From Winogradskyella immobilis (GTDB lineage: Bacteria; Bacteroidota; Bacteroidia; Flavobacteriales; Flavobacteriaceae): a DNA stretch of 64,000 bases. Both the position numbers and the translations under genes were made by a program. Below, piece by piece: positions 52,340 through 61,822 of the stretch. Below the pieces are notes generated by a model. That model had not been told where the DNA came from. It did no database searches and worked only from the letters and a program-made list of their open reading frames with translations. Location: positions 124,001 to 188,000 of the forward strand of contig NZ_JAIQXX010000005.1 in assembly GCF_021887715.1 (NCBI RefSeq), given 5' to 3'. How positions within the stretch are numbered: the stretch's first letter is position 1; each line of letters opens with the position of its first letter.

Positions 52340-53242
52340 ATGAGAAAAATTGCCCTTATAGTTTTTTTAATCTTACTGTCTAGTTTAAATGCTTATGCAC
52401 AAGAATGGATGAAATCCTTGTCTATAGCTAAGCGATTAGCTTTAACTGAAAATAAAATGATATTGATGATGTGGGAAGAAGCAACATTATATCCTTTCCC
52501 GGTAATAATGTACGATGATGATGGTAGAAAAATCTTTGTAGAAGATATGTTTACAGTGCCAGAAATAGAAGAAATACTATGGGAGAACTTTGTTCCATTA
52601 ACCATAAATGAAAGCATGTACGATGATTTATATAAGGAAATAAAGGGCAAACGTAAGCTTACATATATTGATAAGTTTAATGACGATACTATTAAAATTT
52701 TAGATGTTAATGGTAATATATTAAACGCAAAAAATGTCTATTCTACAAGTAGAGTTAACCTAACTGAGCTCATACTTAAATATGCCTTGGATACTAAATT
52801 TTTAAAGCAAGAATTAATTAATTATAGAAACAAAAAAGATTTTTATTCTACATTTTATTTGGCATCTAAGTATGTAGACTATGCAATTTATAACATAAGA
52901 AATATAAGAGAGGAAATACTAGATTTATCTAATATTTATTTAAAAGAAGCCAAAGATTTATTAGAGGACAGCAATTTAGAAAATAAAGAAAAATTAGAAC
53001 AGCGAATTAGATTGATACGGATGAAGCAAGATTTAATGCTCAATAACCCCAAAAAAGTATTACGACAATTAAAGCGTATAAATGCACCGACAATAGAAAA
53101 TGCAAATACGCCACTAATAGCATTTTTATACCTCACCGCATATCGATTATTAAACGATGAAGTAAATGCAGCAGAATGGAGGCCAAAAGTGTCTTTAATA
53201 AATATAAAGATATCGCAATTAATAATTAACAATAATAGATAA
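52340..53242 (+). CDS. Hypothetical exported protein
   Basis: 300 residues with a signal peptide (KIALIVFLILLSSLNAYAQ). The first 120 mature residues (WMKSLSIAKRLALTENKMILMMWEE, PLTINESMYDD) are reminiscent of a thioredoxin-like fold lacking the Cys pair; the rest is helical and charged. No family recognised. Two bases separate it from the desaturase gene. Confidence 0.7.
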   Translation: MRKIALIVFLILLSSLNAYAQEWMKSLSIAKRLALTENKMILMMWEEATLYPFPVIMYDDDGRKIFVEDMFTVPEIEEILWENFVPLTINESMYDDLYKEIKGKRKLTYIDKFNDDTIKILDVNGNILNAKNVYSTSRVNLTELILKYALDTKFLKQELINYRNKKDFYSTFYLASKYVDYAIYNIRNIREEILDLSNIYLKEAKDLLEDSNLENKEKLEQRIRLIRMKQDLMLNNPKKVLRQLKRINAPTIENANTPLIAFLYLTAYRLLNDEVNAAEWRPKVSLINIKISQLIINNNR

Positions 53243-53244
53243 AG

Positions 53245-54081
53245 ATGGAGGTTATTATTGATTACTTTAAAAACATTCCTTCATCACATAGAAGTTTAAT
53301 ACTTGTTGGAGGAATAACATTTTTTTGGTTATTAGAAAGTACTCTACCGTTATTTAAATTTAAGTACATAAAATGGAAGCACGCCATACCTAACTTCTTT
53401 TTTACTTTAACAACAATAATTATCAATTTTCTACTCGCATTTATATTGTTAAGTACTTCAGATTGGGTAATAGCTAATAATTTTGGTATTATCAATTGGT
53501 TACCCGAAATGCCTTTGTGGTTATATGTGTTTTTAGGAGTATTATTACTCGATTTTTTCAGTGCTTATTTAGCACATTATGTAGAGCATAAAGTTAATTT
53601 ACTTTGGATGGTGCATTTAGTCCATCATACCGATCATAACGTAGATACAACTACCGCAAATCGTCATCATCCTATAGAAAGTGTTATTCGTTTTGTATTT
53701 ACATTGATAGGTGTGTTTATTGTTGGTGCACCAATTGGTATTATTATGCTTTACCAATCAATATCAGTAGTGGCATCACAATTTAACCATGCTAATATAA
53801 AATTACCTGTAGCTATAGATAAGCTTTTAAGTTATATTATAGTGTCACCAGATATGCATAAAATACATCACCATTATAGATTACCATATACAGATTCTAA
53901 TTATGGAAATATTTTTTCTATATGGGATCGGTTACTAGGAACGTATAAGTATATACCACGCGAAAAAATTGTATATGGTGTAGATGTATTTTTTGATGAA
54001 GAAGAAAATGCTAAGGTTTCTAATTTATTGACACAACCTTTTCAAAAATACAAGCGACCTACCATTAATCCTAATGAATAG
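53245..54081 (+). CDS. Sterol desaturase / fatty acid hydroxylase family protein
   Basis: 278 residues. Membrane di-iron enzyme with three His boxes: HYVEH (HX3H, about 112-116), HLVHH (HX2HH, about 126-130; followed by TDH and NRHHP) and HKIHH (HX2HH, about 213-217), separated by hydrophobic helices (about 15-35, 45-65, 88-108, 150-185). Such enzymes hydroxylate or desaturate lipid chains using oxygen. Substrate unknown. Confidence 0.92.
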   Translation: MEVIIDYFKNIPSSHRSLILVGGITFFWLLESTLPLFKFKYIKWKHAIPNFFFTLTTIIINFLLAFILLSTSDWVIANNFGIINWLPEMPLWLYVFLGVLLLDFFSAYLAHYVEHKVNLLWMVHLVHHTDHNVDTTTANRHHPIESVIRFVFTLIGVFIVGAPIGIIMLYQSISVVASQFNHANIKLPVAIDKLLSYIIVSPDMHKIHHHYRLPYTDSNYGNIFSIWDRLLGTYKYIPREKIVYGVDVFFDEEENAKVSNLLTQPFQKYKRPTINPNE

Positions 54082-54213
54082 GAGTTGACGCCGAATCTAT
54101 ATAAAATTTTATTTTTCAGCTGTTACTCGGATTTTTTAACAGTTTAAAGGTTTTTTTAAGTAGTTTCTTGCAAAACAAACTATGTTTAGAATGGATTAGT
54201 TAATTACTGTTGA

Positions 54214-54672
54214 GTGAAACATTTGTTGAACTTAATAGTTTTTTTATTGAAAAATTTTACGAGAATACTTATTGTATTTCTATTAACACTTACTTGTTGT
54301 AATGTGTTTTCACAAACAGAATATGCTAGGTTAGATAAAAATAAAAACCCTCAAGTCGAAGGATTTTATCACAATTTAAATAAAACAAAAGATACACTTA
54401 TTCTTAAGAGTGATCGTAAAATAAACTACCTCTATTCAATAGATAAAAGTCAAAATAAGGATCTCAATCTTTTGGTAGATGCTAAAACTTATAAATTACC
54501 ACTTAACAAATTAGGAAAAGGCAAGCATGTATTTGTAGCCATACAATCTCCATTACGAATTGTCTTTGTGGTACACATGCTAGAAGAGATACCAATAGGG
54601 AGCAAAAAGGTGGTAACTGTTTTAGACTACGCAATTAAAGAAGAAGAATTAGCGTCTTCAAAGCATAATTAA
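54214..54672 (+). CDS. Hypothetical exported protein
   Basis: 152 residues from a GTG, starting MKHLLNLIVFLLKNFTRILIVFLLTLTCCNVFSQ, which has two hydrophobic runs ending in a signal-peptidase site. The mature part is small and beta-rich (KNPQVEGFYHNLNKTKDTLILKSDRK). No family recognised. It converges with the NamZ-like gene, three bases apart. Confidence 0.6.
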   Translation: MKHLLNLIVFLLKNFTRILIVFLLTLTCCNVFSQTEYARLDKNKNPQVEGFYHNLNKTKDTLILKSDRKINYLYSIDKSQNKDLNLLVDAKTYKLPLNKLGKGKHVFVAIQSPLRIVFVVHMLEEIPIGSKKVVTVLDYAIKEEELASSKHN

Positions 54673-54675
54673 TTT

Positions 54676-55962
54676 TTATTTATAAAGTAAATACTTTTTT
54701 CGTATTGTTTTAAAGGCGTCTAAATCCGATGTCCAACTGGCTTTAATTTCTACTTCCGTTTTACCAGCTTCAATTTGTTGTTGTAATTTTTCGGTGCCTG
54801 CATGTGCAGTAAAGTTAGAGGTATTAAAAAACTTTGTTTTATCTACGGAATTATTATAAGCATCTATAATATATTTTAGAGTAAATTGCCTTTCTGCATT
54901 TATACCTGAAAGATCTATTCCATAGCATATAATATCCTTATGTTTAGGATATTTAGATCCAAAATTAGGAATTGGTGTATAACTAAATTCATAATGATCT
55001 TTGTCTAGAAACGGCGCTCCATAGCGTTGAAATTGAAATTCTGTACCTCTGCCAGCATTAATATTTGTACCTTCAAATAAACCCAAACTTGGGTATAACT
55101 TTATAGCCTGATCATTTGGCAAATTTGGTGAAGGTCTTAAAGGTAGACTATATACGCTGTTATGATTATAGTTTTTCATTTTAACAATAGTAATATCACA
55201 TGTAATTCTATGATTTAACCATCTTTCACCGTTAATCATTTTTGCATATTCACCAATAGTCATTCCATGAACTAAAGGAATTGGATGCATACCTAAAAAA
55301 CTACTATGTTTCTTTTCTAAAGTTGGTCCATCAATGTAATTGCCATTTGGGTTAGGGCGATCTAATATTAAAACCGGTATATCGTTTTCGACACATGCTT
55401 CCATAACATGATGTAGAGTCGAGATATAAGTGTAAAAACGCACACCTACATCTTGAATATCAAAAACCATGATGTCTATGTCTTTTAATTGTTGCTTAGT
55501 CGGTTTTTTATGTTTTCCATGAAGCGAAAAAATAGGCAATTGTGTTTTAGTATCTATACCATCTTTTACAGCTTCACCAGCATCAGCAGTACCTCTAAAT
55601 CCATGTTCTGGTGAGAATACTTTTTTTATATTAATTTTTAAAGACAATAATGAATCTACAATATGGGTATAAGTACTTGTCTGTTGCTTCTTATCCTCTA
55701 AATCTAAAAAAATAACACTCGTTTGGTTGGCTACAATACCTACACGTTTTCCTTTCAGTAGAGGCAAGTATTGCTCAGTTTGGTTAGCGCCAACAATAAT
55801 TTCTTTTTTTGCTTTTAGAGTATCCTTTTGGTTCTGTTGAAACTCACTCAAAGTGTCTTTGTTACTTCTAGCGGCTAACTTTTCACTTTCAGTTTTCCTT
55901 GCACAAGAAATCGTTATAAAGACTAATAATAATAATGTATTTTTGAAAATCTTAAAACGCAT
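54676..55962 (-). CDS. namZ: NamZ-type exo-beta-N-acetylmuramidase (DUF1343) lipoprotein
   Basis: 428 residues. Lipoprotein signal MRFKIFKNTLLLLVFITISC (Cys20), then the DUF1343 fold: RVGIVANQTSV, VFSPEHGFRGTADAGE (about 118-133), DIQDVGVRFYTYISTLHHVMEAC (about 164-186), ILDRPNPNG, GMTIGEYAKMING, RPSPNLPNDQA and LFEGTNINAGRGTEFQFQRYGAPF. A NamZ of this family removes terminal MurNAc from peptidoglycan fragments, so a cell-wall recycling role is likely. The ATG lies nine bases from the divergent permease start. Confidence 0.9.
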   Translation of the reverse strand: MRFKIFKNTLLLLVFITISCARKTESEKLAARSNKDTLSEFQQNQKDTLKAKKEIIVGANQTEQYLPLLKGKRVGIVANQTSVIFLDLEDKKQQTSTYTHIVDSLLSLKINIKKVFSPEHGFRGTADAGEAVKDGIDTKTQLPIFSLHGKHKKPTKQQLKDIDIMVFDIQDVGVRFYTYISTLHHVMEACVENDIPVLILDRPNPNGNYIDGPTLEKKHSSFLGMHPIPLVHGMTIGEYAKMINGERWLNHRITCDITIVKMKNYNHNSVYSLPLRPSPNLPNDQAIKLYPSLGLFEGTNINAGRGTEFQFQRYGAPFLDKDHYEFSYTPIPNFGSKYPKHKDIICYGIDLSGINAERQFTLKYIIDAYNNSVDKTKFFNTSNFTAHAGTEKLQQQIEAGKTEVEIKASWTSDLDAFKTIRKKYLLYK

Positions 55963-55971
55963 ATTTAGATT

Positions 55972-57207
55972 TTGAATTTTGAGTTGTTTATAGCTAAACG
56001 CATTATTGGCAATAAAGCGTATAAAAATAGTGTTTCGGCACCAATAATTAAAATTGGTATTGCGGCAATAGCAATTGGTATTGTTGTAATGTTAATTGCT
56101 ATAGCAACAGGCCTTGGACTACAACAAAAAATAAGAGAAAAAGTATCGGCATTTAATGGGCACATTATTATAGATAATTATGATACTAATGTTTCTGACG
56201 AATCTCAAATACCTTTATCGCTAGATCAAGATTTTTATCCAGAGTTTACTTCTGTAGAAGGTATTAGACATGTTCAGGGTACGGCTAGTAAATTTGGGGT
56301 TATACGCACCGAAGTGAATACAGAAGGTATAGTTATTAAAGGTGTGGGCTCTGATTACGATTGGCGCTATTTTAAAGATTTTTTGGTAGAAGGTCGATTG
56401 CCTGATTTTACTGAAAAATTGAATAATGAAATACTCATCTCAAGATATATAGCCAAACGTTTAGAATTTAAAGTAGATGATAAATTTCAAGTTGTTTTTG
56501 CGGACGACCTTCAAAGTATACCGCGAATTATACAATTTAAAATCGCAGGTATTTATAATTCAGGTTTTCAAGAGTTAGATGAAAAATTTTGTCTTGTTCA
56601 TTTAGGACATATTCAGCGTTTAAATCGATGGAAAAAAGATGAGGTTGGAAATTTTGAAGTTTTTATCGATGATTTTTCTGAAATAGAAATAAAGGGTAAC
56701 GAAGTGTATGAATATATACCTTCATTAATGAATGCAACTACAATAATACAAAAATACAGACCTGTTTTTGAATGGATTAAAATCTTTGATAACAATACAT
56801 CTGGTATTATAGCTATTATGATTTTAGTTGCTGGTATTAATATGATAACAGCCTTATTAGTACTAATATTAGAACGCACACAAATGATAGGTGTTTTAAA
56901 AGCTTTAGGGAGTTCAAATTGGACGATTCGTAAAGTGTTTTTATACAATGCATCTTACCTTGTTGGTTTAGGATTACTTTGGGGAAATATTATAGGTATA
57001 AGTTTACTGTTTATTCAAAATCAATTTGGATTAGTTAAATTCCCTAATCCAGAGCAGTATTATATTTCTAAAATCCCAATTTATATCAGTTTAGATTATA
57101 TTTTACTTTTAAACATAGGTACTTTTATTATTTGCATGCTTATGTTAATAGTACCATCAGTTATTATTTCTAAAATTTCGCCGGTAAAGGCAATGCGGTT
57201 TGATTGA
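55972..57207 (+). CDS. ABC transporter permease, FtsX/LolE-like
   Basis: 411 residues. One N-terminal helix (about 25-48, PIIKIGIAAIAIGIVVMLIA), a large periplasmic domain (about 50-270), then three helices (about 275-295, 322-345, 372-398) with the FtsX-like MILVAGINMITALLVLILERTQMIGVLKALGSSN. This is the MacB/LolC/LolE type, which moves lipoproteins or other lipid cargo outwards. The ATPase partner is not adjacent. TTG start; TATTTTTG at 55938-55945 could be its -7 box inside the NamZ gene. Confidence 0.88.
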   Translation: MNFELFIAKRIIGNKAYKNSVSAPIIKIGIAAIAIGIVVMLIAIATGLGLQQKIREKVSAFNGHIIIDNYDTNVSDESQIPLSLDQDFYPEFTSVEGIRHVQGTASKFGVIRTEVNTEGIVIKGVGSDYDWRYFKDFLVEGRLPDFTEKLNNEILISRYIAKRLEFKVDDKFQVVFADDLQSIPRIIQFKIAGIYNSGFQELDEKFCLVHLGHIQRLNRWKKDEVGNFEVFIDDFSEIEIKGNEVYEYIPSLMNATTIIQKYRPVFEWIKIFDNNTSGIIAIMILVAGINMITALLVLILERTQMIGVLKALGSSNWTIRKVFLYNASYLVGLGLLWGNIIGISLLFIQNQFGLVKFPNPEQYYISKIPIYISLDYILLLNIGTFIICMLMLIVPSVIISKISPVKAMRFD

Positions 57208-57311
57208 TTGAAGCTAATCATAAGTAGAAAGGCATAAGGAGCTTTATGAAAATAATTTATTCTCAGCTTTAAACTTATCTCTTATTACTAAATCCTTTTC
57301 AACTTTTCCCT

Positions 57312-57319
57312 TAACTTTG
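57312..57319 (+). promoter_or_regulatory. -7 box of the cysteine synthase-like gene
   Basis: TAACTTTG matches TAnnTTTG, 17 bases before the ATG at 57337. No -33 TTTG at the normal distance. Confidence 0.5.
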
Positions 57320-57336
57320 CACCGCAAATTATTATT

Positions 57337-58317
57337 ATGGATTACGTAGAAAATATACTAGGCACTATTGGTAATACACCAATGGTGAAGATGAATAAAT
57401 TAGTTGAAGATTTACCATGTTTGGTATTAGCAAAATACGAAACGTTTAACCCAGGTAATTCAGTAAAAGATCGCATGGCTTTACAAATGATTGAAGATGC
57501 TGAAGCCGATGGTCGTTTAAAACCAGGTGGAACTATTATAGAAGGCACTTCTGGTAATACTGGTATGGGTTTAGCTTTAGCAGCAATTGTAAAAGGCTAT
57601 AAGTGTATTTTTGTAATGGCAGATAAACAGTCTAAAGAAAAAGTAGATATTATGCGTGCTGTAGGTGCTGAGGTTATTGTTTGCCCAACTGCTGTAGAGC
57701 CAGATGATCCACGTAGTTATTATTCTGTATCTAAACGTTTAGGTGAAGAAACACCAAATTCTTGGTATGTAAATCAATACGATAATCCAAGTAATGCTAA
57801 AGCACATTATGAAAGTACTGGACCAGAAATTTGGAAACAAACCGATGGTAAAATCACACACTTTGTAGTTGGTGTTGGTACTGGTGGAACCATTTCAGGT
57901 GTTGGTAAATATCTAAAAGAACAAAATCCTAATATAAAAATTTGGGGAGTAGATACCTATGGTTCTGTATTTAAAAAATATCATGAGACTGGTGAGTTTG
58001 ACGAAAACGAGATCTACCCATATGTTACAGAAGGTATTGGAGAAGATATTTTACCAAAAAATGTGGATTTCGATATTATAGATGGTTTTACTAAAGTTAC
58101 AGATAAAGATGCCTGCGTTTATACGCAAAGATTAGCTAAAGAAGAAGGTATGTTTTTAGGGAACTCTGCAGGTTCAGCCATAAAAGGAGTGTTGCAATTA
58201 AAAGAACATTTTAAACCAGATGATGTCGTAGTGGTTTTATTTCACGATCACGGAAGTCGTTATGTTGGTAAAATGTTTAATGACGATTGGATGCGTGAAA
58301 TGGGTTATATAGATTAA
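57337..58317 (+). CDS. PLP-dependent cysteine synthase / cystathionine beta-synthase family enzyme
   Basis: 326 residues. Fold-type II PLP enzyme: GNTPMVKMNKL, PLP lysine in NPGNSVKDRMALQMI (about 43), EGTSGNTGMGLALAA (about 68-82), VVGVGTGGTISGVGKYL (about 175-191), and GIGEDILPKNVDFDIIDGF. No C-terminal CBS domains. The GNSVKDR and GEDILP patterns favour the CBS-like subgroup over classical CysK, so O-acetylserine sulfhydrylase and cystathionine beta-synthase activities are both possible. Well-placed -7 box upstream. Confidence 0.88.
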   Translation: MDYVENILGTIGNTPMVKMNKLVEDLPCLVLAKYETFNPGNSVKDRMALQMIEDAEADGRLKPGGTIIEGTSGNTGMGLALAAIVKGYKCIFVMADKQSKEKVDIMRAVGAEVIVCPTAVEPDDPRSYYSVSKRLGEETPNSWYVNQYDNPSNAKAHYESTGPEIWKQTDGKITHFVVGVGTGGTISGVGKYLKEQNPNIKIWGVDTYGSVFKKYHETGEFDENEIYPYVTEGIGEDILPKNVDFDIIDGFTKVTDKDACVYTQRLAKEEGMFLGNSAGSAIKGVLQLKEHFKPDDVVVVLFHDHGSRYVGKMFNDDWMREMGYID

Positions 58318-58379
58318 GCAAAAGATCTTTTAAAAGTTCTCTTTTATACAATACAAAAGCCCTGACATTACTTAGTATT

Positions 58380-59228
58380 TTAAATTTTAGCTAAAACGCT
58401 TAAAAAAGTTTCAGGTTCTGGTCGTATGCGGTAGTTATCCGTAAGGTCAGCAAAAATAATTTTACCACTTGCATCTGTAATGACAACCGTTGGTAAAACA
58501 GTATCACTATCGTAACCCATAACTTGGAAACCAGCAGGTATGCCATTAGCATGTAAAATACCCAATTGCTTTGCGGCTTTATTTTTATAATCTGTTAAAA
58601 AGTGAAAACCAACATTAAACTTTTTAGCCAAATCTTCTGAGTTTTTATGAGGTTGTGGACTTACCAAAATCATGCTTACTCCACGCTTTTCGAGTTCTTG
58701 ATATTGCGACGCAACTTCTTTTATTTGCGCCATGCATAATGGGCACCAATTACCGCGGTAAAATAACCAAATGCTTGGTTGCCCTATAAATGAAGACGCA
58801 TTAATGATTTCTTTCTTAGAGTTCTCCAACTGAAACTCTGGTAGTTTATTACCTATGTTTAAAACAGAGGTGTCACGTTTTTTAAATGTAGAAAACCATG
58901 TGAGGTAAGTAATCCATCCAAAAACTAAAAAAGTACTGCTGTAGTATACGAGGTTAGACTTTGGTTCTATAAAACGCCCAATTAAAATCACTATATAAGC
59001 AATAAGAATCACTAAAGTGTGAGTGTTTAGATTCCGAGATGTCCGTGCCTGAGATTTTAAAAACAAACCACCAAAAAAAGAAAATACCATTAGCGCCATA
59101 ACTAAGGTGCCTATATTTTGTATCCAAGCATTGTTTTGTTGCGTCAATTGCCATGCACTTAATATAAGAACATACAAACCAAATGCAGGGAATATTGAAA
59201 TGAATAATGATTTTAAAAGTCCTTTCAT
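58380..59228 (-). CDS. Membrane-anchored AhpC/TSA-type redoxin
   Basis: 282 residues from ATG 59228. Four hydrophobic helices (about 9-27, 37-55, 70-88, 94-112), then an outside peroxiredoxin-like domain: GNKLPEFQLENSKKEIINASSF and IWLFYRGNWCPLCMAQIKEV (WCPLC, about 187-191), VSPQPHKNSEDLAKKF and a late VMGYDSDTVLPTVVITDASG. The CPxC site suggests a thiol reductase or peroxidase. The longer frame to 59297 adds 23 residues over a palindrome and promoter box and is rejected. Confidence 0.85.
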   Translation of the reverse strand: MKGLLKSLFISIFPAFGLYVLILSAWQLTQQNNAWIQNIGTLVMALMVFSFFGGLFLKSQARTSRNLNTHTLVILIAYIVILIGRFIEPKSNLVYYSSTFLVFGWITYLTWFSTFKKRDTSVLNIGNKLPEFQLENSKKEIINASSFIGQPSIWLFYRGNWCPLCMAQIKEVASQYQELEKRGVSMILVSPQPHKNSEDLAKKFNVGFHFLTDYKNKAAKQLGILHANGIPAGFQVMGYDSDTVLPTVVITDASGKIIFADLTDNYRIRPEPETFLSVLAKI

Positions 59229-59277
59229 ATGTTTTTTCTTGTGAAAGTAATAAGTCTTTGTTTTTAGAGATGCATTA

Positions 59278-59317
59278 CAAAAGTAAAGGTAAAACACTTT
59301 TGGTGCTTTACCTTTAC
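59278..59317 (-). promoter_or_regulatory. Palindrome overlapping a -7 box before the redoxin gene
   Basis: Plus strand GTAAAGGTAAA (59283-59293) and TTTACCTTTAC (59307-59317) are perfect 11-bp inverted arms; CAC / GTG extends the stem inside, with a TTTTG loop. The minus-strand TACTTTTG (59278-59285) matches a -7 box and overlaps the left arm. Two readings: an operator over the promoter of the redoxin gene, or a terminator for the upstream minus-strand gene with a weak T-run. Confidence 0.5.
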
Positions 59318-59469
59318 CTGACTAAAATTGATTGATGAAACCTTCTAAGAAGGATTTTTTAAGTGATACACTTACTTGTGTTTTTATGATTACACTACAA
59401 ATAAAAACTAAATAAGTCACACAAAAAGTTAACGGCTGTTAACTAGTGTTAATTGTGTTTAAATACTAT

Positions 59470-60174
59470 TTATTTGCCTTTTAATGCAGTTTCAATAGCA
59501 TTTTCAATATGCAGGCCAACACCCAGAAATCTACCAGATATAGCGTCTGATATTTTCCCGTCTTTACCAATAACCATATTGGTTGGGTAACTGCTTACTC
59601 CAAATCTAGAAATGGTTGTTCTTTGGTAAGGTACTACAGGATAATATATAGGAGTGTCTTTTAGGAATTTTTCAACTTTACTCTTTCTATCAAAAGTAAT
59701 TGAGGCAAAAACAATATCTTTATTGTCTTTATATTTTTCATGAATTTCATTTAATTCAGGGATTTCAGCAATACAAGGCTTACAAGCAATAAACCAAAAA
59801 TTAAGGACTACAACTTTTCCTTTTGTACTTTCAGTAGTAATGGTATTACCTTCCATATCGGTCATTTCAAAAGGAGTAGCACTTTTTCCTTCTAAGTTTG
59901 AGGTTCTTAATTGCCTTGCTCTAAATGCTTCCATTCTTTTTTTTGTTTCTGGAGATGCTTTTTCTAATTGAATATAATTGTTACCATCACTGTCTTTTTG
60001 TTGAGAGATCGTCCAATCACCAGATTGCATCATTTTAGAGAATGTATCATAATCTATTTTTTTTCCATCAGCATCTTTGATAATAGTTGTGTTGTCTATT
60101 TTAATACTTTGTGCTTCAATATTCTGAAGAGTAATGCCTATAATTAATATGAGGATAACTAATAATCTTTTCAT
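59470..60174 (-). CDS. Exported TlpA-family thioredoxin
   Basis: 234 residues with a signal peptide (KRLLVILILIIGITLQNIEAQ). A polar N-terminal domain of about 85 residues precedes the TlpA thioredoxin fold: ATPFEMTDMEGNTIT, VVLNFWFIACKPCIAEIPEL (CKPC, about 130-133) and VSSYPTNMVIGKDGKIS with the cis-Pro. It probably reduces disulfides or a specific partner outside the membrane. Separate unit from the redoxin gene, divergent from the DUF2851 gene. Confidence 0.9.
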   Translation of the reverse strand: MKRLLVILILIIGITLQNIEAQSIKIDNTTIIKDADGKKIDYDTFSKMMQSGDWTISQQKDSDGNNYIQLEKASPETKKRMEAFRARQLRTSNLEGKSATPFEMTDMEGNTITTESTKGKVVVLNFWFIACKPCIAEIPELNEIHEKYKDNKDIVFASITFDRKSKVEKFLKDTPIYYPVVPYQRTTISRFGVSSYPTNMVIGKDGKISDAISGRFLGVGLHIENAIETALKGK

Positions 60175-60308
60175 AATTGTGTATTATTAAAACCAATACA
60201 AATTAAGCTTTTTTTTAATAGCATAAAGATTATCTTGTATTAACTAGTATTACTCGGAAAATAAAATAAGTATTTGCTACTCTGCATTTAGAGTTCTATT
60301 TTAGTTAC

Positions 60309-61583
60309 ATGCAAGAAGATTTCCTTCATTATATCTATAAGTACAAAAAGTTTGAGACTTCGGCTCTAAAAACCACAAACGGACAATCGATAACGATTAA
60401 ACAACTAGGGCAGCACAATTTTAACGCTGGACCAGATTTTTTTAATGCTCAAATGCGCATAGATAATCAGCTTTGGGCAGGTAATGTAGAGATACATATA
60501 AAATCATCGGATTGGTATGTGCATCATCACGAAAAAGATGTTGCCTATGATAATGTTATACTACACGTAGTCTGGGAAGATGATACTGAAATATTTAGAA
60601 AAGATAATTCTAAGATTCCAACCTTAGAGTTAAAACATTATACTAATAAACAGCTGCTGAAGAATTACACAAAATTGATGCAATCTAAATCTTGGATTAA
60701 TTGCGAAACGGATTTTACATCAGTAGACGATTTTTTATTAAACCATTGGTTAGACCGTTTGTATATAGAGCGTTTAGAACGTAAGTCTGAAGATATTCAG
60801 CAACTATTGAAAAATTCAAATAACGATTGGGAAGCTGTATTATTTATTATGCTAGCAAAATCTTTTGGGCTTAAAGTAAATGGCGAATCCTTTTTAAGCT
60901 TAGCAAAGTCGTTTGAGTTTTCAATAGTTAGAAAACTTCAAAATGATGTTTACAATTTAGAAGCTCTGTTTTTTGGGCAAGCTAATTTGTTGGAAGAAGA
61001 TTACCAAGACACTTATTATATAGATTTACAGAAAAGGTACGCGTTTTTAAAACAAAAATTTTCATTAACTAATCAAGGAGTAGCAGCACTTCAATTTTTT
61101 AGATTACGTCCACCAAATTTTCCAACCATTCGCATATCGCAATTAGCAAATGTATATGGTCAACATACAAATCTGTTTTCAGAAGTAATTCATCTTAAAA
61201 CTAAAGCTTCATTTTATAAGCTTTTTCAGATCGAGACATCTTCTTTTTGGAAAACGCACTACACATTTTCTAAAGCGTCAAAGAAATCAAGAAAACAATT
61301 GGCTAAAGGATTTGTAGATCTATTATTAATAAATACTATAATTCCAATAAAGTTTAGTTATGCTAAAGCTAATGGACAAAGTATAGAGGATGATATATTT
61401 AAACTCATAAAAGAAATAAAGCTAGAACGAAATAATATTACAGATGCTTTTTTAAAATTAAAACCTATAGAAAAAACAGCATTATCATCGCAATCATTGA
61501 TTCAACTAAAAACAGAATACTGCGCTAAAAATAAATGTTTACAATGTGCTATTGGTAATGACTTAATTGTAAAAAATAAGTAA
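60309..61583 (+). CDS. DUF2851 family protein
   Basis: 424 residues matching DUF2851, a Bacteroidota family: starts EDFLHYIYKYKKFE, GQHNFNAGPDFFNAQMRIDNQLWAGNVEIHIKSSDWYVHHHEKDVAYDNVILHVVWEDD at about 35-95, and ends with four Cys near the C-terminus (YCAKNKCLQCAIG). The N-terminal GPDFFNAQ...HxxDWxxH segment looks like a metal- or nucleic-acid-binding motif, but no function is established. Followed after eight bases by the PspC-type gene. Confidence 0.9.
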   Translation: MQEDFLHYIYKYKKFETSALKTTNGQSITIKQLGQHNFNAGPDFFNAQMRIDNQLWAGNVEIHIKSSDWYVHHHEKDVAYDNVILHVVWEDDTEIFRKDNSKIPTLELKHYTNKQLLKNYTKLMQSKSWINCETDFTSVDDFLLNHWLDRLYIERLERKSEDIQQLLKNSNNDWEAVLFIMLAKSFGLKVNGESFLSLAKSFEFSIVRKLQNDVYNLEALFFGQANLLEEDYQDTYYIDLQKRYAFLKQKFSLTNQGVAALQFFRLRPPNFPTIRISQLANVYGQHTNLFSEVIHLKTKASFYKLFQIETSSFWKTHYTFSKASKKSRKQLAKGFVDLLLINTIIPIKFSYAKANGQSIEDDIFKLIKEIKLERNNITDAFLKLKPIEKTALSSQSLIQLKTEYCAKNKCLQCAIGNDLIVKNK

Positions 61584-61591
61584 CTTGCCAT

Positions 61592-61819
61592 ATGAAGTTT
61601 TTTCACAGACTCTTACTCTATTTTCAAAAACATGGCTATTATGTTTGTCAACGTATTGCAGACCGTTTGGGGATACGTGCTAAAATTGTACGAACTTCAT
61701 TTATGTACTTAACTTTCGTTACAGTAGGTTTTGGCTTTGCATTATATCTTTTCCTAGCATTCTGGATGCGTATTAAAGACATTGTATATACCAAACGTAA
61801 CTCAGTTTTCGATTTATAA
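61592..61819 (+). CDS. PspC-domain small membrane protein
   Basis: 75 residues with a PspC-like start (QKHGYYVCQRIADRLGIRAKIVRTSFMYLTFVTVGFGFALYLFLAFWM), giving one or two membrane helices (about 36-60). PspC proteins help keep the membrane sound under stress. Three bases separate it from the channel gene, so translation is probably coupled. Confidence 0.83.
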   Translation: MKFFHRLLLYFQKHGYYVCQRIADRLGIRAKIVRTSFMYLTFVTVGFGFALYLFLAFWMRIKDIVYTKRNSVFDL

Positions 61820-61822
61820 TTT

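Noticed and set aside
58954-59154. 66-codon minus-strand frame inside the redoxin gene
   Set aside because: It lies in another frame of a well-supported coding region and has no family features.
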